Assembly (NCBI GenBank): GCA_910587205.1
Contig: CAJULZ010000096.1
Coordinates: 1 to 10,649, forward strand
Source of the DNA: an uncultured Oscillospiraceae bacterium
GTDB lineage: Bacteria > Bacillota > Clostridia > Oscillospirales > Oscillospiraceae
Length of the DNA stretch: 10,649 nt
Reading direction: 5' to 3'
Positions within the stretch are counted from its first letter, which is position 1; the number at the start of each line of letters is the position of its first letter. This document shows positions 6,358 to 10,649 of the stretch, piece by piece. Both the position numbers and the translations under genes were made by a program. The notes below the pieces were generated by a model that was not told where the DNA came from, made no database searches, and was given only the letters and a program-made list of their open reading frames with translations.

Positions 6358-7953
6358 ATGGAAAAGGACATTTTGTTCGGCGCGGAGGCCCGCGGGGCGC
6401 TGATGCGGGGGATAGACCGCCTGGCCGAGGTGGTGAAGGTCACCTTGGGCCCTTGCGGCAGGAACGTGGTGCTGGACCGGCATTTCGGCACGCCGCTGGT
6501 CACAAACGACGGCGTCACCATCGCCAAGGAGGTGCTGCTCAGCGACCCCTTTGAGCGCATGGGCGCACAGTTGGTGCGCTCGGTGTCCAGCAAGACCAAC
6601 GACGTGGTGGGGGACGGCACCACCACCTCCATCGTCCTGGCCCAGGCCATGCTGCGGGAGGGGGTGCGCTGTGTGGAGGCGGGGGCGAACCCGGTACTGC
6701 TCCGCAGGGGGATGCAGGTGGCGCTGACCGCCGCCCTGGACGGCCTCCGGGCCCAGGCCCGGCCGGTTTCCGGCCACGGGGACATCCTGCGCGTCGCCTC
6801 CATCTCGTCCGGCAGCGGGGAGATCGGCAAGCTCATCGCCGACGCCATGGAACAGCTGCCCGCCAATGCGGTGATCAGCATCGACGACTCCAACGGGATG
6901 GAGACCTGGTGCGAGGTGGTGGAGGGCATGGAGTTTGACCGGGGCTACCTCACCCCCCACATGGTGACCGACCCGCAGCGGATGGAAGCGGTGCTGGAGA
7001 AGCCCTGCCTGCTCATCACGGACCGCAAGATCGGCAGCATCGATGAGATTCTGCCGGTGATGGAGCTGGTGAAGGAGCGGGGCAGACCGCTGTTTATCAT
7101 CTCGGACGGGGTGGAGAACGAGCCGCTGGCAGCGCTGATTGTCAACCGGATGCGGGGGAAATTCTCCTGCGTGTGCGCCAAAGCCCCCAGCTTTGGCGAC
7201 CGCCGCCGGGATCTGCTCCAGGATTTTGCCATTGTAACCGGCGGTACGGTGATATCCGCGGAGCTGGATATGCCCCTGCGCAAAACGGGCCTGGACATGC
7301 TGGGCCAGGCGGACCGGGTGGTGTGCACCAGCGGGAACACGGTCATCATCGGCGGAAAGGGCGACCCCGGGGAGATCCGCCGCCGGATTGCCCACGTGCA
7401 GGACGAATTGGCCCTGGCGGAATTTGACTACGACAAGCTGAAGCTGGAGGAACGCCTCAGCCGGCTGTCCGGCGGCGTGGGCGTGATGAAGGTGGGCGCG
7501 CCCACCGAGGTGGAGCTCCAGGAGAAAAAGCTGCGCATTGAGGACGCGCTCCACGCCACCCGCGCCGCTGTGAAGGGCGGGGTGCTGCCCGGCGGCGGGC
7601 TGGCGTTCCTGCGGGCGGCAGAGGCGGTGCGCCGCGCCGCCTCCGGCATGGAGGAAGACGAGCGGACGGGGGCGCTGATTGTGGCCGCGGCCCTGGAGGC
7701 CCCGGCGGCCCAGATCGCGGAAAACGCGGGGGTGGAGGGCAGCGTGGTATGCGCCCGTCTCCGGGAGGCGGAAGGGCGCGTGGGCTATGACGCGCTGGCC
7801 AAGCGGTATCGGGACATGGACGAGGCGGGCATCATCGACCCGGCGGGGGTGGCCTGCGCCGCGCTGGAGAACGCGGTGTCGGTGGCCTCGGTGGTGGTGA
7901 CTACGGAGAGCCTGGTGGCGGAGCCGCCCCCGGAGCCCCGGCCCGGGCGGTAA
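6358..7953 (+). CDS. Divergent GroEL-family (HSP60) chaperonin, lacking the GGM tail
   Basis: This 531-residue protein aligns end to end with group I chaperonins. The ATPase residues are kept: GDGTTT at 85-90 (Asp86 matches E. coli Asp87), Asp51 (Asp52), Asp396 in EDALHAT (Asp398), GGG at 412-414, and Asp494 (Asp495). Apical polypeptide/co-chaperonin positions are mostly hydrophobic: Tyr197, Leu232, Leu257, Ile261, Val262. His201 replaces Tyr203, and Met235 replaces Leu237. Asp478 replaces Asn479 near the nucleotide, and APSFGDRR replaces the usual APGFGDRR. The C-terminus is PPPEPRPGR instead of the GGM-repeat tail. No groES lies next to it. GAGGGA seven bases before ATG supports the start. 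It most likely folds and hydrolyses ATP, but it looks like a second, specialised copy; whether it uses GroES is unknown. Short spacing ties it to the MATE gene. Confidence 0.92.
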   Translation: MEKDILFGAEARGALMRGIDRLAEVVKVTLGPCGRNVVLDRHFGTPLVTNDGVTIAKEVLLSDPFERMGAQLVRSVSSKTNDVVGDGTTTSIVLAQAMLREGVRCVEAGANPVLLRRGMQVALTAALDGLRAQARPVSGHGDILRVASISSGSGEIGKLIADAMEQLPANAVISIDDSNGMETWCEVVEGMEFDRGYLTPHMVTDPQRMEAVLEKPCLLITDRKIGSIDEILPVMELVKERGRPLFIISDGVENEPLAALIVNRMRGKFSCVCAKAPSFGDRRRDLLQDFAIVTGGTVISAELDMPLRKTGLDMLGQADRVVCTSGNTVIIGGKGDPGEIRRRIAHVQDELALAEFDYDKLKLEERLSRLSGGVGVMKVGAPTEVELQEKKLRIEDALHATRAAVKGGVLPGGGLAFLRAAEAVRRAASGMEEDERTGALIVAAALEAPAAQIAENAGVEGSVVCARLREAEGRVGYDALAKRYRDMDEAGIIDPAGVACAALENAVSVASVVVTTESLVAEPPPEPRPGR

Positions 7954-7968
7954 AGCGGACAGCGGTCC

Positions 7969-8029
7969 GGCAGGATATCTTGCATCATGCATGTTGCAGG
8001 ATCCTGCCTGGCCGCCGCGCGGCGTTTTT
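7969..8029 (+). terminator. Hairpin plus short GC stem and T-run after the chaperonin gene
   Basis: GGCAGGAT (7969-7976) pairs with ATCCTGCC (8001-8008). Inside, TGCA (7981-7984) can pair with TGCA (7995-7998), giving an extended imperfect hairpin. Next comes the self-complementary CGCCGCGCGGCG (8013-8024), usable as a four-base stem and four-base loop, followed directly by TTTTT (8025-8029). A further small stem, CGGAC (7956-7960) with GTCCG (7965-7969), follows the chaperonin stop. The stem before the T-run is short, so termination may be partial, and the GNAT gene may be reached by read-through. Confidence 0.55.
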
Positions 8030-8047
8030 CAGATGGGAGGGATTGGG

Positions 8048-8539
8048 ATGGAGGACGGATGGGCGGTCCTGGAGCTCTTGACGGAGGCCAATCTGGACGA
8101 GGCGCGGGGGATCGACCGCTCGGATGTGCCGGAGGACTATGTGGATTCTGTGGACGAGCTGATGGAGCTGACCCGGTACGGCCTGGAGCACCGCTGCCTT
8201 GGGCATACCTACGCGGTGAGATATGGGGGAAAGATCATCGGCGTAATCCTCCTTGGGGAGGCCATCCCCTGGGAGACCGACCCGGAGGAGATGCGGGGCA
8301 GGCCTTTCTACCGGCTGATGGGCTTTGTCATCGACCGGCGCTGCCGGGGGCAGGGCGTGGGCGCGTGGGCGCTGGAGGAGGCCGTCCGGCGGGTTTACGG
8401 GGAGTTTGGCCCCCGGCCCATCGCTCTGGGCTGCCATAAAGACAACCGCCGGGGGGAAAAATTCTGGCTCAGGCACGGTTTTTGCAAAACGACTGCCATG
8501 GAGGGCGGCGACGTCTACTATATCCGCGAACTGCGGTAG
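8048..8539 (+). CDS. GNAT-family N-acetyltransferase
   Basis: This 163-residue protein has the GCN5-related acetyltransferase fold, which moves an acetyl group from acetyl-CoA to an amine. The acetyl-CoA pyrophosphate loop is RGQGVG at 100-105, preceded by the beta-4 strand RLMGFVID (89-96) and followed by the helix AWALEEAVRRVY. Motif B is the later NRRGEKFWLRHGF (133-145), the usual site of a neighbour-strand bend. ATG at 8048 has GGGAGG seven bases upstream; in-frame ATGs at 7991 and 8033 lie in or next to the terminator-like structure and are rejected. The substrate is unknown; small-molecule or protein acetylation are both possible. No promoter of its own stands out. It may be read through from the chaperonin unit. 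Confidence 0.9.
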   Translation: MEDGWAVLELLTEANLDEARGIDRSDVPEDYVDSVDELMELTRYGLEHRCLGHTYAVRYGGKIIGVILLGEAIPWETDPEEMRGRPFYRLMGFVIDRRCRGQGVGAWALEEAVRRVYGEFGPRPIALGCHKDNRRGEKFWLRHGFCKTTAMEGGDVYYIRELR

Positions 8540-8552
8540 GGGCGGCAAAGGG

Positions 8553-8582
8553 AAAGCCGCCGGGAAGCCCCGGCGGCTTTTT
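8553..8582. terminator. Strong, probably bidirectional intrinsic terminator
   Basis: AAAGCCGCCGGG (8553-8564) is exactly complementary to CCCGGCGGCTTT (8569-8580) around the loop AAGC, and T-run 8578-8582 follows on the + strand. On the - strand the other arm also ends in TTT. It lies between two convergent units: the GNAT gene ends at 8539 and the minus-strand operon ends at 8584, so one element can serve both. Confidence 0.92.
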
Positions 8583-8583
8583 G

Positions 8584-8934
8584 TCATCCCATCTGTCCCC
8601 CCAGGAACATGCTGAGCACGCACGCCACGGCTCCCGCGGCCACGAACAGCAGCCCCACGCCGAACCGTTTTTTCCGCCTTCCCATGAGGCTTTTCTGCTC
8701 CTCCGTCATGGACAGGACGGGGTGCTTGCGCCGCCCGATGAGATAGAGGATCAGCCCCGACTGGCCGTTGCCCGAGGCGGCGAACAGCCCCCACAGCTTG
8801 GGGTGCTTCAGCCCTCGGCACTCCGCGTCCACCTGTACCAGCCTGTAGAGCTGGTACACGCAGGAAAAGCTGCCCACGATGACGGCCGCCGCCCCGACGG
8901 CCGCGAATACGATGTATAATTTGTCCATTTCCAT
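8584..8934 (-). CDS. Small membrane protein of unknown function, downstream of the XRE regulator
   Basis: I do not recognise this 116-residue protein. It has a clear N-terminal membrane segment (about 6-30, LYIVFAAVGAAAVIVG), a moderately hydrophobic middle segment (48-67), a basic loop GRRKKR (85-90), and a C-terminal membrane segment (91-112). The gene starts three bases after the stop of the XRE regulator gene, so the pair is an operon and probably acts together at the membrane. Two starts are possible: Met1 with AAGGA eight bases upstream, or Met3 (base 8928) with GAGGG six bases upstream. Reading ends inside the bidirectional terminator zone. A role as a partner of the membrane-anchored regulator is inferred from position only. 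Confidence 0.72.
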   Translation of the reverse strand: MEMDKLYIVFAAVGAAAVIVGSFSCVYQLYRLVQVDAECRGLKHPKLWGLFAASGNGQSGLILYLIGRRKHPVLSMTEEQKSLMGRRKKRFGVGLLFVAAGAVACVLSMFLGGQMG

Positions 8935-8937
8935 CCC

Positions 8938-9345
8938 TCAAATCCTTTTCACAATCTGGTACAGCAGACAGCTCACGCCCGCCACCGCCAGGCAGAATAC
9001 GCAGACGACGAAAAAAGCGCTCTCCGGCAGGAAAAACGCGGCTATGAGGCAGGCCAGGAGCACCACGACGTTCAGCGCCGCGGCCAGGATCAATTTCCGG
9101 CTGCTGTTCACCACGTCGGTATTCTCCTCCAAATGCTCCAGCATTTTCGCATCCCCTTTCAGCAATTCGTCCAGGCTGATGGAATACAGGTCGGACAGCT
9201 TGACGACGCTGGTGATGTCGGGGTAGGATTTTTCGTTCTCCCAGTTGGAGATGGTCTGCCGGGACACGAACAGGCGCTCCGCCGCCTGCTCCTGGGTGAG
9301 CTTGGCCTCCAGCCGCGCCTGCCTCAGCTTCTTCCCTATTTCCAT
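8938..9345 (-). CDS. Membrane-anchored XRE/HTH_3-family transcriptional regulator
   Basis: This 135-residue protein has an N-terminal helix-turn-helix of the Cro/CI type at about 6-60 (RLEAKLTQEQAAERL, recognition helix SRQTISNWENEKSYP, then LDELL). A short linker leads to two membrane helices at about 85-105 and 110-130. This layout, an HTH domain tethered to the membrane by a C-terminal hydrophobic hairpin, is common in Firmicutes; signals are thought to reach the DNA-binding part through the membrane part. AAGGAGGGG about eight bases before ATG 9345 is a strong ribosome site. The promoter and repeated dyads upstream suggest autoregulation. The effector signal is unknown. It is co-transcribed with the small membrane protein. 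Confidence 0.9.
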   Translation of the reverse strand: MEIGKKLRQARLEAKLTQEQAAERLFVSRQTISNWENEKSYPDITSVVKLSDLYSISLDELLKGDAKMLEHLEENTDVVNSSRKLILAAALNVVVLLACLIAAFFLPESAFFVVCVFCLAVAGVSCLLYQIVKRI

Positions 9346-9396
9346 AAGGTTCCCCTCCTTTCGGGGCTATTGTCTCAAAATGCCCCGGTTTTGTCT

Positions 9397-9446
9397 ATCA
9401 AAGGCCGTTGACAAACCCTGTTTTTGGGCTGTCAAAAGGCTTTGAC
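9397..9446. promoter_or_regulatory. Tandem dyad repeats, candidate operator of the XRE regulator
   Basis: GTCAAA-AGGC-TTTGAC (9431-9446) is a perfect 6-4-6 inverted repeat. ATCAAA-GGCC-GTTGAC (9397-9412) is a degenerate copy whose centre is 34 bases away. A further dyad, CAAAA 9376-9380 with TTTTG 9389-9393, lies 20 bases beyond. The sites fall just downstream of the predicted start of the XRE operon, a place where a bound repressor would block transcription. Six-base arms around a short centre suit a dimeric HTH_3 protein. Binding is inferred. Confidence 0.5.
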
Positions 9447-9460
9447 ATGCCGCTTTACCC

Positions 9461-9490
9461 ACTATAAGCTCTCCGCGCCCCCGGCGTCAA
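9461..9490 (-). promoter_or_regulatory. Sigma-A type promoter of the XRE-membrane protein operon
   Basis: On the minus strand, -35 TTGACG (9490-9485) and -10 TATAGT (9466-9461) are 18 bases apart, both close to consensus. Transcription would start near 9454 and leave a leader of about 110 bases before the regulator gene. On the plus strand a second -35/-10-like pair, TTGACA 9442-9447 and TATAAG 9463-9468, is spaced by only 15 bases and is judged weaker. Confidence 0.6.
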
Positions 9491-9532
9491 CCGGCCGGGA
9501 CGGAAATGGTCAAACTTTTTCCCGGGTTTTCC

Positions 9533-9561
9533 TTGACAAGAGGGGCGCTTGGTGATAAAAT
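9533..9561 (+). promoter_or_regulatory. Promoter of the rplJ-rplL operon, extended -10 type
   Basis: TTGACA (9533-9538) and TAAAAT (9556-9561) are exactly 17 bases apart, and TG at 9553-9554 adds the extended -10 element. This is the best promoter in the window. Transcription would start near 9568, directly before the L10 leader, as expected for a highly expressed ribosomal protein operon. Confidence 0.88.
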
Positions 9562-9567
9562 AGCGTG

Positions 9568-9674
9568 CGTGTTCAAAGACAGCGGGTGCGCAAGCGTAAA
9601 TCCCGCCGAGAATGCAGCCAATCACGCTATGTTTGCGCTGTTTTCGTGTGGACACGAAAGCGGCGTTATTTTTT
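9568..9674 (+). ncRNA. Ribosomal protein L10 leader RNA
   Basis: The segment AAAGACAGCGGGTGCGCAAG (9575-9594), followed by a CCCGCCGAG end (9602-9610), matches the conserved AAGACAGC-GGG-GCAAG-CCCGCCGAG pattern of the Firmicute L10 leader. GCGGG (9582-9586) pairs with CCCGC (9602-9606), and TGCG (9587-9590) with CGTA (9595-9598), forming an irregular stem that is the likely L10-(L12)4 binding site. In Bacillus subtilis this complex binds its own leader and causes attenuation when stalk protein is in excess. The same logic fits here because a terminator follows. The exact 5' end depends on the true transcription start. Confidence 0.85.
9636..9674 (+). terminator. Attenuator (intrinsic terminator) in the rplJ leader
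   Basis: CGCTGTTTTCGTG (9636-9648) pairs along all 13 positions with CACGAAAGCGGCG (9653-9665), allowing two G-U pairs. The loop is TGGA, and TTATTTTTT (9666-9674) follows. Two competing pairings are visible. CGCTGTTTT of the left arm can pair with AAGACAGCG (9576-9584) of the L10 leader, a likely antiterminator. GCGGCG (9660-9665) can pair with CGCCGC (9675-9680). Binding of L10-(L12)4 to the leader would free the left arm and favour termination. Confidence 0.8.
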
Positions 9675-9710
9675 CGCCGCCTACCAACATTTCGGAGGTG
9701 AATTCAAACA

Positions 9711-10253
9711 ATGCCGAACGCAAAGGTTCTCAGTGAGAAGCAGGCCATCGTGGCTTCCCTGGTGGAAAACCTGAAGGCCGCCAGCTCCGGCGTCCTGGTG
9801 GACTACAAGGGCATCACCGTGGCCGAGGACACCGCCCTGCGCCACGAGCTGCGTGAGAATGGCGTGGAGTACGCCGTGGTGAAGAACACCCTGCTCCGCC
9901 GCGCCCTGGACGACGTGAATCTGGGCGAGCTGGACGAGGTGCTCAACGGCACCACTTCCATGGCCATTTCCAAGGACGACCCCATCGCCCCCATGCGCGT
10001 GGTCAACAAGTATGCCAAGCAGATGGGCGACCGCTTCAACATCAAGGCCGGCTTCATGGACGGCAAGGTGCTCCCCCTGGACGACGTGTACGCCCTGGCT
10101 GAGCTGCCCTCCAAGGATGCCCTGCTGGGCCAGGTCCTGGGCATGATGCTGGCCCCCATTACCAGCCTGGCCATCGTCCTGAAGGCCATCGCCGAGAAGG
10201 ACGGCGAGGCTGCCCCCGCCGAAGCCGCCGAGGAAGCCCCCGCCGCGGAGTAA
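9711..10253 (+). CDS. rplJ: 50S ribosomal protein L10
   Basis: This 180-residue protein is the base of the ribosomal stalk. It anchors L7/L12 dimers to 23S rRNA near the GTPase centre. Recognisable L10 features are KVLSEKQAIVASLVENL near the start, SSGVLVDYKGITVAEDTALRHELR, then VVKNTLLRRAL. The middle has GTTSMAISKDDPIAPMRVV, and the C-terminal helix that binds L7/L12 is rich in Leu and Ile (SLAIVLKAIAEKDGE). The end is an Ala/Glu-rich tail. GGAGGTG lies about ten bases before ATG. Expression is set by the strong promoter and leader upstream, with autoregulation expected. The usual neighbours rplK and rplA are not directly upstream. Confidence 0.98.
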   Translation: MPNAKVLSEKQAIVASLVENLKAASSGVLVDYKGITVAEDTALRHELRENGVEYAVVKNTLLRRALDDVNLGELDEVLNGTTSMAISKDDPIAPMRVVNKYAKQMGDRFNIKAGFMDGKVLPLDDVYALAELPSKDALLGQVLGMMLAPITSLAIVLKAIAEKDGEAAPAEAAEEAPAAE

Positions 10254-10310
10254 GAGTGGCTGTCCCAGCCGGGACGCAACATATTTTAACATTTTAGGAG
10301 GAATATCATC

Positions 10311-10649
10311 ATGGCAAGCGAGAAGATCACTGCTCTGATTGAAGAAGTCAAGAATCTCACCGTCCTGGAGCTGAACGACCTGGTCAAGGCTCTGGAGGAG
10401 GAGTTCGGCGTTTCCGCCGCCGCCATGGCCGCCCCCGCCGCCGGCCCCGCCGCCGCCGCTGTGGAGGAGAAGACCGAGTTCGACGTGGTGCTGGCCGGCT
10501 TCGACGCCGCCGCCAAGATCAAGGTCATCAAGGCCGTCCGCGAGATCACCGGCCTGGGCCTGGCCGAGGCCAAGGCCGCTGTCGAGGGCGCTCCCAAGAC
10601 CCTGAAGGAGGCCGTGTCCAAGGACGAGGCCGAGGAGCTGAAGAAGAAG
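10311..10649 (+). CDS. rplL: 50S ribosomal protein L7/L12, 3' end beyond the window
   Basis: The frame is open from ATG 10311 to the window edge, giving 113 residues; roughly ten more (the usual GAxVELK end) should follow. The N-terminal dimerisation domain (KITALIEEVKNLTVLELNDLVKALEEEFGV) is followed by an Ala/Pro hinge (about 36-50). The C-terminal factor-binding domain has FDVVLAGFDAAAKIKVIKAV and GLGLAEAKAAVEGAPKTLKE, which recruit EF-Tu and EF-G. AGGAGG nine bases before ATG is a strong ribosome site, fitting the multiple copies of L7/L12 per ribosome. In the 57-base gap after rplJ, GTCCC (10262-10266) pairs with GGGAC (10271-10275). Confidence 0.97.
   Translation, partial: MASEKITALIEEVKNLTVLELNDLVKALEEEFGVSAAAMAAPAAGPAAAAVEEKTEFDVVLAGFDAAAKIKVIKAVREITGLGLAEAKAAVEGAPKTLKEAVSKDEAEELKKK

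Noticed and set aside
5893..7992. Long minus-strand open frame of about 700 codons opposite the exporter and chaperonin
   Set aside because: It mirrors a well-supported plus-strand exporter and chaperonin. The translation is low in complexity and rich in His, Gly, Gln and Arg, as expected for a GC-rich antisense shadow.
7991..8047. Longer start for the acetyltransferase
   Set aside because: The extra 19 codons run through the hairpin and T-run; GGGAGG is correctly placed for ATG 8048.
8482..8919. Plus-strand frame running from the acetyltransferase into the minus-strand operon
   Set aside because: It crosses the strong bidirectional terminator and is antisense to the membrane protein gene.
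9506..9736. Small plus-strand frames across the rplJ promoter and leader
   Set aside because: They cover the promoter, L10 leader and attenuator, with no ribosome site or protein-like composition.
1..10649. CRISPR arrays, tRNA or rRNA genes, transposases, phage or defence modules
   Set aside because: No regularly spaced repeats, cloverleaf-like segments, rRNA stretches or recombinase and defence motifs were seen on either strand.

Overview
This GC-rich window (I estimate about 60% or more from reading) looks like a chromosomal segment of a high-GC member of the Clostridia, probably in or near the Oscillospiraceae (Flavonifractor/Lawsonibacter-like). The grounds are strong GGAGG ribosome-binding sites, sigma-A type promoters, an L10-type leader ahead of rplJ, and Firmicute-like chaperonin and L7/L12 sequences. 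The taxonomy is an inference from composition and protein flavour, not from a search.

Region 1 (1-4866, + strand) is a classical five-gene peptide-family ABC importer. It has the C-terminal part of a family 5 solute-binding protein, two DppB/DppC-type permeases, and two DppD/DppF-type ATPases. Stop/start contacts are tight (TAATG and ATGA overlaps between C-D and D-F). A 15-bp intercistronic hairpin separates the binding-protein gene from the permeases, as expected if the binding protein is made in excess.

Region 2 (4867-8582, + strand) starts with a perfect 19-bp hairpin that overlaps the possible start region of a MATE-family exporter. Seventeen bases after the exporter lies a divergent GroEL-family chaperonin with no adjacent groES and no GGM tail. 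A hairpin and a short terminator-like site follow, then a GNAT acetyltransferase and a strong, probably bidirectional terminator.

Region 3 (8584-9490, - strand) is a two-gene operon: a membrane-anchored XRE/HTH_3 regulator and a small membrane protein. It reads from a recognisable promoter whose transcribed start region carries repeated GTCAA/TTGAC dyads that look like operator sites.

Region 4 (9533-10649, + strand) is the rplJ-rplL ribosomal stalk operon. It has a near-consensus extended -10 promoter, an L10 leader RNA and an intrinsic attenuator, and rplL runs off the end of the window. The only stretch of more than 300 bases without a gene is 9346-9710; it is filled by the two divergent promoters, the dyad repeats and the L10 leader. 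No tRNA, rRNA, CRISPR array, transposase or phage gene was seen. The most unusual items are the orphan divergent chaperonin next to an exporter gene, the dyad cluster between the regulator and the ribosomal operon, and the hairpin over the exporter start.
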